Assembly (NCBI GenBank): GCA_965248335.1
Contig: CBDFIY010000003.1
Coordinates: 186,001-250,000, forward strand
From: CAKMZU01 sp965248335
GTDB lineage: Bacteria > Pseudomonadota > Gammaproteobacteria > Pseudomonadales > DT-91
Length of the DNA stretch: 64,000 nt
Direction: 5' to 3'
This document shows, piece by piece, positions 32,274 to 41,680 of this stretch (position 1 is its first letter; every line of letters starts with the position of its first letter). The notes beneath the pieces are model-generated. The model did not search any database, was not told the origin of the DNA, and saw only the letters and a list, made by a program, of their open reading frames with translations. The translations under genes were made by a program, and so were the position numbers.

Positions 32274-34404
32274 TAACCCTAAATCAAACGAGTTAATTGC
32301 ATGGCAACTCGATTTTTTTCCTGTTAAAGAAAAAAATGAAACAAATGAAGCCGTACATGTTGACGAGGACTCTGAAGAGGAACCCTCTCAGCGTATCGTT
32401 GATAAAACAGATACTGATGCCGAAACATTATCAGAATCAAAAGCAGATGTGCTTCGAGAGACCGCGTCGGCAACGGATGAAGAACATTCCGTTGAAAAAG
32501 GCGATAGATATGTGGAAAGTAATAAGCTAGAAGATGAAGAGGATGAAGAAGATAGCGATGAAGGTGTTTATTCATCACTTGATGCACCAACGATACCTTT
32601 GTCAGTCCCCTTGATTCGCCCACTTGAATCCTCGTTAGATTTACTGCCTCCATCCGAATTAGTACGCCCTACCAGCCTGATTCAATCGACGAATAACAGT
32701 TTGTTGCGTCCCTCTGGCGATGGGTTGTTGCCTGCTGATGAGCCATCTCTGCCTGTGCCACAAACAGGGCTATCTTGGTGGGTGATTGGGTCGGTAATAG
32801 GCGGTGCATTAACCGGTATTCTAGGTTTAGTTTCTTGGGCGCTGAACGGCAATGATGACAAAGGTAAAAATGAACCCTCAAAAGGCCAGCCAGATACCCC
32901 TGATGATAGAGAAGTAAAGAAACTTGAGACGATAACTGAAGAAAGCCTTGTGATAAACAGCAAGGTTGTTGCGTTGGTTGAGGATGGTCAATACAGGTTA
33001 GACCTACATGACTTTGATTTTTCAGATGAAAATGTCAACAATGAATTGGCATTGATACAAATTAAATCATTGCCTGATAAGGGTGAGCTTTATTTTAAGG
33101 GGCAGGCTGCAATCGTAGGGCAGCAGGTAAGAATTGATGAAATTCCGACATTGAGCTATCTGCCGGCACCCGATGGCTTTGGAAAAAACTATTCATCATT
33201 TTCTTTTACTACCAATGATGGGAAATCAGAGAATGAAACAGGTAAGCTGTCTTTTAACGTGCTGGGTGTTGATGATGCGCCACACTCAGAAGATGTTAGT
33301 GTGGGGTTTTCCAAAAAAGGTACATATTCCATCACCCAGAAATCAATTAATTATAGTGATATCGAACAGGATACGATGTCGCACTTGCGTATTGACAGAC
33401 TCCCTGAAAAAGGATTTTTACAGGTTGATGGCCAGCGTCTAGAAGCCGCTCAACTCATTGCAGTATCTGGTGAATTCGGCTGGCCGGAAATTATTTATAC
33501 GCCAGAGGGTGAGCAGGCAGCAGATTTTCTCTTTTCGGTGGCGAATGAAGTGAACGGGAAGCAAGTGATGAGTGTAGGGCCTTATACCTTTACATTAAGC
33601 CCAATAGAAATAAAGGAAGCGCCAGAAACACGCTCAAAACAAATGATATTTAATGAAGATGAGCAGTTTGTTTTTGGTTTAGAAGACTTTGCTTTTATAG
33701 ATGCTAATAGTCATGACAGTTTGCACGCCGTACAAATTAAGAACCTGCCTGAACAAGGGGCGCTTTTATTCGATGGAAATGCAGTGAGTGCTGGGCAAAG
33801 TATTTTTAGCGAACATATAGGAAAGCTCATTTATAAACCGGAAGATAATGCATTTGGCGAAAACTACACACAGTTTGATTTTACTGTGAGTGATGGTTTG
33901 CTATTTAGTGAGGTGGAGACTATTGCCTTCACAGTGAACGCAATAGAGGATAAGCCGATATCAAAAGATGTCACGATACAGGTTGAGGCAGGTTCAACGT
34001 ATTGGTTAAAACAAGCAGATTTATACTTTGAAGATGTTGACGATGGCGACAGCTTTCAGCGGATATACATTGATAAATATCCAGATGATGATCAGCTCAT
34101 ATACAGTGAATGGGGAAAGATGTTAGCGGTGTCTAGTGAGCACGGGTTAATGTCAGTACTTGCGTATAATGGGCCGGCATTTGGTTTATCGTTTACACCG
34201 AGTGGAGACGCGGATGCCGAGGTTGAATTTCGGGTTTCATCAAAAGCGATGAACGATTACTCGCCCACACTGCCAAGTGATATCAGTGATACATATCACT
34301 TGTATTTTGATGTTGTGCCTGCACTTTCTGGTCCCGCGTTTTATGCGACAGAAGAATCCACTTTTTTAAACGATATGTATCCCGTGCAAAGTCTGATTGG
34401 ATAA
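32274..34404 (+). pseudogene. 3' fragment of cadherin-like repeat protein (paralogue 2)
   Basis: Main part of the gene interrupted by IS3 copy B. It has an acidic Glu/Asp/Ser-rich region, a membrane span (WWVIGSVIGGALTGILGLVSW, 32772-32850) and then four cadherin-like repeats outside. The repeats share the pattern DFxFxDxN...LxxIxIKxLPxxGxLxFxG and FGENYTQFDFTVSDG. The architecture equals that of the neighbour at 28805 but with more repeats. A reading from ATG 32221, inside the IS end, would fuse IS-coded residues to this part but has no ribosome-binding site, so I treat the gene as broken. The IS faces the opposite way. Confidence 0.8.
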
Positions 34405-34424
34405 AGTGACTAAAAAGAGAGGTT

Positions 34425-34552
34425 TATACCGATCACCCTTGAAGATGCAAGGGCGTTGGCCGCGCTTGCTCACCCCAATCACTTACTGACTGTAAGCTCA
34501 TGGGGATTCGCTCGCTTGCCGCCTTCTTGCATCTCCAATTCCGATAGGTATA
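34425..34552. mobile_element. IS630-type MITE, copy 2
   Basis: A 128-base palindromic element, TATACCGATCACCCTTG...CCGATAGGTATA, with imperfect arms of about 27 bases and a central CTTACTGACTGTAAG hairpin. It lies 20 bases after the stop of the broken repeat protein. It matches copies 1 and 3 over its whole length, with small differences. The terminal TA is the probable target site. Confidence 0.85.
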
Positions 34553-34730
34553 TGAATAAGCCCCTCTCTCCAATACTGGCGCCAATTTTTTCAGCAATTT
34601 AGCGAGAAGCTATTTCAGTTCATGCAGTCTTTGAAGATCAAAAAGTACACGCTATTTATATATTCTTATCAAAAAAAGTAAACTCTATTTATATAATCCT
34701 GTCGAACCATTGATGAGTGGCTTCTATTAA
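34553..34730. other. Non-coding stretch before the IS4 element
   Basis: No gene is seen. It holds two imperfect direct copies of CTATTTATATA(T/A)TC at 34652-34670 and 34685-34703, 33 bases apart. It ends with ATTAA, the target duplication of the IS4-family element. Confidence 0.4.
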
Positions 34731-34747
34731 CAATACTTCGGACAGTT

Positions 34748-34957
34748 TTACGCAGCAATAACCCCGAAGTTACTCATGCTGTCATAAACTTGTCTGACTT
34801 TTTTATCATTTAAGTCAATTTTTAACTCGTTAAAAAGTCTCTGCATCATGTGCTGATTGAGTTTTCGCCGCTTCCATGATGCAATAGATATAACGGTTTC
34901 ACCCTGTGTTCCTTTTGTTTTTCTGTCTTCAATTTTCATTCGTCCGAAAAATAAGGT
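34748..34957 (-). pseudogene. C-terminal fragment of IS4-family transposase
   Basis: This is the distal part of the transposase whose N-terminal 350 residues lie at 35493-36551. The readable tail is MKIEDRKTKGTQGETVISIA and onward to SMSNFGVIAA. It resumes in the expected frame on the far side of the nested IS200-like element and stops just inside the left IS4 end. Joining the two parts would rebuild a transposase of about 410 residues. Confidence 0.8.
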
Positions 34958-35522
34958 TTAAACCCCCGCCTTCAGGCGGGTAGCTTTAAGCTAGCAGTTG
35001 CCTTTATGATACGGGCATGAAATACCGTTATGGTTCGCACACGAAATATAAGATTGAATATCATTTTGTTTGGGTGACTAAGTATCGCTATCAGGTATTA
35101 AAAGGCGATGTTGGACTGAGAGTTCGTGAGTTAATCAGGCAAACGTGTGAGTATTTAGAAATAGAAATATTGCGCGGCGTGATCAGCAAAGATCATGTAC
35201 ATTTGCTGATATCTGTGCCACCGACTTTATCACCAGCAGAGGTAATGAGGAGAATAAAAGGTCGATCATCGACTAAATTGTTTCAGGAGTTTCCACATTT
35301 AAAGAAAAGGTATTGGGGACAGAATTTTTGGGCGAGAGGTTATTTTTGTGTGACGGCTGGAGAGCTAACTAAAGAGATGATACAGGAGTATCTGGAGCAC
35401 CACTTTGAACGAAAATTTGATGATAATTTCGATGTTGAATGAGAGTATTTATTCGGCTTTAGCCGAAAAGCTGGACTTTCAGTCCGCAGTTTTTAACCCA
35501 CCGTCTTTAGACGGTGGTTGTT
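34958..35522 (+). mobile_element. IS200/IS605-type element nested in the IS4 transposase
   Basis: It holds a HUH-type TnpA and the two subterminal hairpins typical of this family: CCCGCC-ttca-GGCGGG at 34965-34980 (left) and CCACCGTC-ttta-GACGGTGG at 35498-35517 (right). No target duplication is expected for this family and none is seen. The exact edges are uncertain by a few bases. There is no TnpB, so it is an IS200-like single-gene element. Confidence 0.85.
35017..35442 (+). CDS. tnpA: IS200/IS605-family TnpA transposase (HUH/Y1)
   Basis: Single-strand transposase that cuts and rejoins DNA hairpins. The metal-binding HUH motif is DHVHLLISVPP near residue 61, and the catalytic tyrosine is in EMIQEYLEHH near residue 128. 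The N-terminus HTKYKIEYHFVWVTKYRYQVL is the family signature. Length 141 aa is normal and the gene appears intact. It lies on the + strand, opposite to the IS4 transposase it interrupts, between two hairpins that mark the element ends. Confidence 0.95.
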   Translation: MKYRYGSHTKYKIEYHFVWVTKYRYQVLKGDVGLRVRELIRQTCEYLEIEILRGVISKDHVHLLISVPPTLSPAEVMRRIKGRSSTKLFQEFPHLKKRYWGQNFWARGYFCVTAGELTKEMIQEYLEHHFERKFDDNFDVE

Positions 35523-36551
35523 AAGTAAATTTAGCGCAGTAAAGGATGCATTCAGTTGAAAGTTGATCGCCTCTTCATTGCAAGACTGGCAATCCATCAG
35601 ACCCGTGTATTGTTTGGCGTCCCTAAAAACAAACTCAATCTGGAACCTTGCTTTGTAATAGGTAAGCAGTGTCATAGCAGCTAGATTGGTGTCCGTTGAA
35701 TATAAAAGAGCGCGGCCTTCTTTATCGCCTTTTTTAAAAATTAACATGACCACCTTGATATCACGTTTAAGGGAAACTGAGTAAGCAACGGTTGTGTACA
35801 TATGCGTTTTACCTTCATCAATCTCTCCTACATACTCAAATCGACAAAGATCAGCTTCTATATCGACTTTGCCATCGAATTTTTTGGGGCGCCCCTTGCC
35901 AGAATATTCTCCTTCGTAGAGCCATTTTAAACGGGCGTCTATGCGTAGCTTACCAACGATATGAAGACCTGCTTCGGCAACAGGGTTGACATATTTTATC
36001 TTCGTATAAAAGCTATCCGTAGAAATATAACGTATTCCCTTGTCTTTTAATGCTTTAGCCATACCAACAGTCTGCTCTGCATACAAGTCAGTACGAGACT
36101 TGCCTTCTTGGTCTATGGTTTGTTTTGCATCCAGCCCATACGCGGTATTTGATTTGAGATGGACAATGCTAAGCAATGAGACCTCAAGTCCTTTTTCAGC
36201 GGAGCCTGAACCACCGCTCCAGAAGTTCCCTAAACCTGAAGTGCACTTGCCGCTCTTTTTTACGAAACTTGCATCTATAGCTGCAATCCATTCATCTTCT
36301 TTCGGTAACTCGCTAAAAATGAGCTGATTATTAAAAGCTTTAAAGTCGAAGGATACACGATACCATCGACTAAAAGTTTTCTCGCACAAGCTTGAAAAAC
36401 GACTCATATTGCGAAAATTTGCCTTGCCACGGAATACCATTAGCGTAATCAATAGCGCCCTAATGAATTTTTTTGTGGTAAGCAAATATCGGACATTGAA
36501 TCTAAAATCTGTGAAATCAAATTTTGCATGAACTATTTTCAGTAAAAACAT
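35493..36551 (-). pseudogene. N-terminal fragment of IS4-family transposase
   Basis: DDE transposase. The first Asp is in IAAIDASFVKKSG, the second in YISTDSFYTK, and the family signature Y-2-R-3-E-6-K is YKARFQIEFVFRDAK, with all four residues present. The native text ends near FTALNLL; the last residues (NNHRLKTVG) are read from the right end of the nested IS200-like element. The remaining C-terminus is at 34748-34957. The gene is therefore inactive, and movement of the related MITE would need another copy. Confidence 0.88.
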
Positions 36552-36768
36552 TCATAGACTTAGATCATCTCAAGTGGTTCAAAAAACTGTCCGAAGTATT
36601 GATTAAGTAAGCGCACAAAAATATGCAATGACGGATGCAGGTACAAAACTTAAGGGTTAACGACGCTTTTGGCACTGTATCTCACACTCAAAATAATTTA
36701 GGTGAAGGATTTAATTGGTTTAAGGCGTTATAAATTCGACGTAACTTTATTGTGTTAGAGAGGCTTAG

Positions 36769-38412
36769 ATGACGTTTATTCAGCTACTCGCAAGCTTAAC
36801 GCCTATTATTAGCGTCATGCTGTTTCTTGTTATCTTGAGAATGCCTGCCTCTAAAGCAATGCCTATTTCAATGATCATTACTGGATTGGCTGCTTTGTTC
36901 ATTTGGAAAATGGATGGCAATATATTGGCAGCTTCAATTGTTGAGGGTCTATTATCTGCGTTAACGCCATTAAGTATTATATTTGGCGCATTATTCTTGC
37001 TCAACACCCTTAAATTTTCCGGTGCAATGGATACCATTCGGGCAGGATTTACGAACATTAGTAGTGATGCTCGTGTTCAAGTCATCATCATATGCTGGTT
37101 GTTTGGCTCGTTCGTTGAAGGCTCTGCAGGTTTTGGGACGCCTGCTGCGATTGCTGCACCATTACTCATATTGCTGGGTGTTCCCCCAGTTGCTGCTGCC
37201 GTTGTTGCATTGATTGCGGATTCAACGGCTGTCTCATTTGGTGCGATTGGTTTACCTGTCTTATTTGGCATGGAGCAAGGCCTCACCCAAGGCGGCGTTA
37301 ACATGGCAGCTGAACAAATTGCATTGCATGGAGACAGTTTTTCGGATTATGCGCGTTATATTGCCATTCACATGATTACCATTGATTTGATTACAGGGAC
37401 ACTCATCCCGCTGACGATGGTGGCAATTCTTACCGGATTTTTTGGTCGTAAAAAATCATTCAAAGAGGGATTGTCAATCTGGAAATTTGCGCTTTTTTCA
37501 GGTTTTGCTTTTACGATACCTGCGTGGCTGATTAACTACCTGTTTGGCCCTGAGTTCCCTTCTGTGATTGGCGCGCTTGTTGGTATGGCGTTGGTTATTC
37601 CTGTTGCTAAAAAAGGTTACCTGCTGCCAAAAGAACCTTGGCATGATTTCGCAGAGAATGAGGGGCAAGCATGCAAAGAATTTGATACTGATGTTAAATT
37701 TTCGCAAGTTGCTGCATGGTCTCCTTATGTCATCATGGCGATACTGTTAGTTCTTTCGCGTACTATTGCGCCGTTGAAGGCATGGTTGACGCAGTTCAAT
37801 ATCAGCTGGGTGGGGTTGCTGGGTACAGAGCTAAAAGCAGGCTTTGCGACTTTATATGCGCCAGGTATTTTCTTTGTGCTTGTTTGTGTCTTAGGGTTTT
37901 TTCTTTTTAAAATGAAGCCTGCAGCGATTAAAGCATCTGTTTCGGTCTCATGCGCCTCCATCATACCAACGATCATTGCGCTTGGTGCATCGGTGCCCAT
38001 GGTTAAGATATTTTTGAATTCTGGCAGTAATACCGCCAATTTAGCCTCTATGCCGGTTGCTCTGGCGCATACACTGGCAGAGAGTATGGGTGCAGTCTGG
38101 GCTTGGGTTTCTCCTATCGTCGGCATTTTTGGCGCTTTTTTGTCTGGGTCTGCAACCTTTTCAAATATGATGTTTTCGAGTTTGCAATACAGTGTGGCTG
38201 ATAATATCGGTGCCAATCATGCGCTTATTTTAGCCTTGCAAGGCATCGGCGCTAACGCAGGTAATATGATGTGCGTTATGAATGTTGTGGCTGCGGCAAC
38301 GGTTGTTGGTATGGCTGGTAGAGAAGCTGAAATCATCCGTAAAACCATGCCGGTTGCTTTAGGTTACGCGTTAGTTGCAGGAACCGTCGCTACGCTTTGG
38401 GGCGGCTTTTAA
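36769..38412 (+). CDS. lldP: L-lactate permease (LctP/LldP family)
   Basis: Inner-membrane lactate:H+ symporter with about twelve to fourteen spans. The 547-residue length, the motif SFVEGSAGFGTPAAIAAPLLI and the C-terminal ALQGIGANAGNMMCVMNVVAA are typical of the LctP family. It is 57 bases upstream of a D-lactate dehydrogenase gene on the same strand, so the pair forms a lactate uptake and oxidation operon like lctP-dld-II of Shewanella. The 5' side is close to the right end of the IS4 element (167 bases), so the promoter region may have been altered. TTAGAGAGGC precedes the ATG. Confidence 0.93.
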   Translation: MTFIQLLASLTPIISVMLFLVILRMPASKAMPISMIITGLAALFIWKMDGNILAASIVEGLLSALTPLSIIFGALFLLNTLKFSGAMDTIRAGFTNISSDARVQVIIICWLFGSFVEGSAGFGTPAAIAAPLLILLGVPPVAAAVVALIADSTAVSFGAIGLPVLFGMEQGLTQGGVNMAAEQIALHGDSFSDYARYIAIHMITIDLITGTLIPLTMVAILTGFFGRKKSFKEGLSIWKFALFSGFAFTIPAWLINYLFGPEFPSVIGALVGMALVIPVAKKGYLLPKEPWHDFAENEGQACKEFDTDVKFSQVAAWSPYVIMAILLVLSRTIAPLKAWLTQFNISWVGLLGTELKAGFATLYAPGIFFVLVCVLGFFLFKMKPAAIKASVSVSCASIIPTIIALGASVPMVKIFLNSGSNTANLASMPVALAHTLAESMGAVWAWVSPIVGIFGAFLSGSATFSNMMFSSLQYSVADNIGANHALILALQGIGANAGNMMCVMNVVAAATVVGMAGREAEIIRKTMPVALGYALVAGTVATLWGGF

Positions 38413-38469
38413 GAACCATTATGGATCAGGGCCTATCTTTCGTGATAAACCTGTGGAGCCCTCTATTTC

Positions 38470-41289
38470 ATGGCGATTGATTATAAACGGGTATTTGATG
38501 ACCTACTGAATAAGTTAGGCGATAGCGCGGTAACGGACGATCCCGTTCGCCGATTCGCTTGGTCAACGGATGCAAGCTACTTCCGTATCGTACCAGAGAT
38601 AGTCGTTCATGCAGATACGTTAGATCAAGTGAAGTATACGCTTGCTATTGCTCGTTACCATCATGCACCCGTGACGTTTAGAGCAGCAGGAACCAGTTTG
38701 TCAGGGCAGGCCATTGGTGAGGGCATCTTGTTAATGCTTGGTCATGATGGGTTTAGAAAAATTTCTATTTCTAATGAGGGTAACAAGGTAACTCTCGGTA
38801 CAGCTGTTATTGGTGCTGATGCCAATAGGGCACTTAAACCCTTTGACAAAAAAATTGGCCCTGATCCTGCGACCTTAGAGTCCGCAAAAATCGGCGGGAT
38901 TCTATCAAATAATGCCTCTGGTATGTGTTGTGGCACCCAACAAAACAGTTATCAAACTATCGTATCAGCGAAGTTGCTGTTTGTTGATGGAACAATGCTT
39001 GATACGGGTTGTGAAGCGTCGAAGGATGCATTCAGACAGTCACATGCCGAGTTACTCACTTCACTGACAAAGCTTTCAGAAGAAACGCGCGCAAATCAAA
39101 CGCTCGCTGATCGAATTCGACATAAATTTTCGATAAAAAACACCACAGGTTATAGCGTGAATGCGCTCGTTGATTTTAGTGACCCTTTTGAGCTGATCAA
39201 CCATTTAATTGTTGGCGCAGAGGGTACGTTGGCGTTTGTTGAAGAGGTCACCTACAACACGGTTGATGAAGCACCTTTTAAAGCCTCTGCAATGGCTGTC
39301 TTTTTCAGCATGGAAGATGCCGCCAGTGCCATTCCACCGCTCATCGGCAACAGTGTGGCGGCTGCAGAATTGCTCGACTGGGCATCGATAAAAGCGATTA
39401 CAGGCAAAACAGGGATGCCAGAATGGCTGTCTGGTTTACCCGAGGGCGCAGCCATTTTACTGATTGAGTCGCGCGGTAATGACAAAGAAACCTTGCGGCA
39501 GTATACCCAAGATGTGATTAATCGGCTTAAGTCCTTTAAAACGGAACGGCCGGTAAGCTTTACGGATGATCCAGCGATTTATAATCCACTCTGGGCAATG
39601 CGGTCAGGGTTATTTCCCATCATTGGCGGTGAGCGACCAAAGGGTACATCCGTTATTATTGAAGATATTGCGTTCCATATTAAACACCTTGCCCAGGCGG
39701 CGAGCGACTTAACTGAGCTCTTCTTTAAGCATGGCTACCCAGAAGGGGTTATTTATGGGCATGCGTTAGCGGGCAACTTTCATTTTATCATCACGCCTGC
39801 TTTCAACTCACAGGCAGATATCGATCGCTTTCAAGCATTCATGCAAGACGTTGCTGACATGGTGCTGCATAAATACGATGGCTCAATGAAAGCCGAGCAT
39901 GGCACAGGGCGAGCAGTTGCGCCTTTCGTAGAAATGGAATGGGGACGAGAAGCATACATATTAATGAAACGCATCAAACAGATTTTTGATCCCGAAGCGC
40001 TACTGAACCCCGGGGTAATTCTTAATGATGATAAACAGATACATGTTAAGAATATCAAGCCATGCCACGTTGTGGATAGCCTGGTTGATAAGTGCATTGA
40101 ATGCGGTTTCTGCGAGAAAACTTGCCCAACAACGGCCATTACGATGTCACCGCGTCAGCGTATTACAACGCTGCGTGAAATAGAGCGGCTGAGCTTATCG
40201 GGCAATACGCAAGCCGCTGATAAAATGCGTATGGAAGCAAAATATGATGTTGTTGATACCTGTGTCGCTTGTGAGCTGTGCGCCATCGCTTGCCCAGTTG
40301 ATGCCAATATTGGCAAGCTCGTTCGTCATTTAAGAACCCCTTATATCAGTGCGGCAGGGCACGGCGTACTCGACTTTCAAGCGAAACATTTTGGTGTGGT
40401 TAATCAAGCAATGAGTACTGGCTTGGATATTTTAAGTACCGTCAATAAAGTGGCAGGCAGTGGATTTACGGGCGCTATGATGAAAGCAGGGAGAGTATTA
40501 TCCAAAGAGGTGCCATATTGGAACCCGAACTTTCCGAAAGGCGGCAAACTACCCAAAGAATCTCAACAGAAGGTAACCGGAAAAACGGTTGTTTATTTTC
40601 CTGCTTGTGGCGGACGAACGTTTGGCCCGACGCCTATTGATCCGGATAACCGATCGCTGGCTGATATTGTCGTTACGCTGCTTAAACGTTCGGGTTATCA
40701 CGTCGTTATGCCTAAAAAAACACGTGCATTGTGCTGTGGGCAAATATGGGAATCGCAAGGCGATTTTAAAAATGCGGATAGAAAACGTAGCGAACTCATC
40801 GAAACCGTTTCAGCAATGACAAAAGAGGGTGAGTTCCCCGTTATTATTGATGGGTTATCTTGTACATATCGCGCATTAAGCCAACATGAAGCGTTCGCTG
40901 AAAAAATAACGATGACGGATATCGTTGATTTCATTCATGATAGGTTGCTTGATAAGTTAGACATAAAAAAGCAAAAAAAAGCCGTTGCCTTACACGTTGG
41001 TTGCAGTGCCCGTAAGATGCAGATTGAATCTAAGCTCATCAATATAACAGAAGCTTGTAGCCAGCAAGTGATTCGCCCAGAAGGCATTTATTGCTGTGGT
41101 TATGCCGGTGATAAAGGCCTTTATAACCCTGAGCTCAATGCCAGTGCGTTACGAAATATCAAAAAACTGATCCCTGATAATGTGAAGGAAGGTTACTACG
41201 CAAACCGCACGTGTGAGGTTGGGCTAACACAGCATAGCGGTATGTCGTACCGCCATGTAGCTTATTTGCTTGAGGAGTGCACGCGGTAA
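38470..41289 (+). CDS. FAD- and Fe-S-containing D-lactate dehydrogenase (Dld-II type)
   Basis: Respiratory oxidation of D-lactate to pyruvate at the membrane. The N-terminal FAD-binding loop is FRAAGTSLSGQ (residues 70-80), followed by the FAD-oxidase C domain ending GTGRAVAPFVEMEWG. Two 4Fe-4S clusters follow (CIECGFCEKTCPTT near 541 and CVACELCAIACPVD near 598), then two cysteine-rich CCG domains (LCCGQIWE, YCCGYAGDKG). The 939-residue fusion matches the Dld-II family that sits beside lctP. YdiJ-type oxidoreductases have a similar layout, but the permease neighbour favours lactate. It starts 57 bases after lldP; the exact electron acceptor is not seen. Confidence 0.88.
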   Translation: MAIDYKRVFDDLLNKLGDSAVTDDPVRRFAWSTDASYFRIVPEIVVHADTLDQVKYTLAIARYHHAPVTFRAAGTSLSGQAIGEGILLMLGHDGFRKISISNEGNKVTLGTAVIGADANRALKPFDKKIGPDPATLESAKIGGILSNNASGMCCGTQQNSYQTIVSAKLLFVDGTMLDTGCEASKDAFRQSHAELLTSLTKLSEETRANQTLADRIRHKFSIKNTTGYSVNALVDFSDPFELINHLIVGAEGTLAFVEEVTYNTVDEAPFKASAMAVFFSMEDAASAIPPLIGNSVAAAELLDWASIKAITGKTGMPEWLSGLPEGAAILLIESRGNDKETLRQYTQDVINRLKSFKTERPVSFTDDPAIYNPLWAMRSGLFPIIGGERPKGTSVIIEDIAFHIKHLAQAASDLTELFFKHGYPEGVIYGHALAGNFHFIITPAFNSQADIDRFQAFMQDVADMVLHKYDGSMKAEHGTGRAVAPFVEMEWGREAYILMKRIKQIFDPEALLNPGVILNDDKQIHVKNIKPCHVVDSLVDKCIECGFCEKTCPTTAITMSPRQRITTLREIERLSLSGNTQAADKMRMEAKYDVVDTCVACELCAIACPVDANIGKLVRHLRTPYISAAGHGVLDFQAKHFGVVNQAMSTGLDILSTVNKVAGSGFTGAMMKAGRVLSKEVPYWNPNFPKGGKLPKESQQKVTGKTVVYFPACGGRTFGPTPIDPDNRSLADIVVTLLKRSGYHVVMPKKTRALCCGQIWESQGDFKNADRKRSELIETVSAMTKEGEFPVIIDGLSCTYRALSQHEAFAEKITMTDIVDFIHDRLLDKLDIKKQKKAVALHVGCSARKMQIESKLINITEACSQQVIRPEGIYCCGYAGDKGLYNPELNASALRNIKKLIPDNVKEGYYANRTCEVGLTQHSGMSYRHVAYLLEECTR

Positions 41290-41377
41290 ATACATCGGGT
41301 CGAGAAAAAAGCGAGAGATATAATAAATGGGCTGTGAGTGAATATGCATCCACAATTAGCTAACGTCTTTTATCAAT

Positions 41378-41653
41378 TTATTCTCCATCATTATGGTATT
41401 CAGACCAAAATATGCTTTCCCAGAGGGATTTGAACGAGAGAGCAATAAATGCAAGTATATAGACGGTGTACAGAGGGAAAATGAAAGAAATGATCAAAGA
41501 AAATAATATAAATCCAAAAAAACCTACATCCTGAAGAATTCCAAGAAGCCACACAATGACAGTGGAAGATATGATGACGGCAACAAGACTAAGTAGGAAT
41601 GTCATTCCTCTACCTAAATTGTTAAGTTTTTCTTCTAATTTCTCTAATTTCAT
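41378..41653 (-). CDS. Small membrane protein of unknown function
   Basis: I do not recognise the family. The 91-residue product has a short charged amphipathic N-terminus (KLEKLEEKLNNLGRG, probably coiled coil), two hydrophobic segments (TFLLSLVAVIISSTVIVWLLG and ILFSLIISFIFPLYTVYILAF) and an acidic C-terminus. It has a good ribosome-binding site (AAGGA). It is next to thiI on the same strand but separated by about 27 bases, so it may be the second gene of a unit with thiI. It looks expressed but no role can be assigned. Confidence 0.55.
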   Translation of the reverse strand: MKLEKLEEKLNNLGRGMTFLLSLVAVIISSTVIVWLLGILQDVGFFGFILFSLIISFIFPLYTVYILAFIALSFKSLWESIFWSEYHNDGE

Positions 41654-41680
41654 ATTTGCTTCTATCCTTAGAATTTTATT

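Larger units (their letters stand above)
34731..36601 (-). mobile_element. IS4-family insertion sequence, interrupted by an IS200-like element
   Basis: Both ends carry the inverted repeat CAATACTTCGGACAGTTTT, and both sides are flanked by the 5-base duplication ATTAA (34726-34730 and 36602-36606). The total of 1871 bases includes a nested IS200/IS605-type element of about 0.56 kb, so the original IS4 element was about 1.3 kb. The transposase runs on the minus strand and is split. The same ends occur in the MITE at 18787-18921. Confidence 0.92.
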
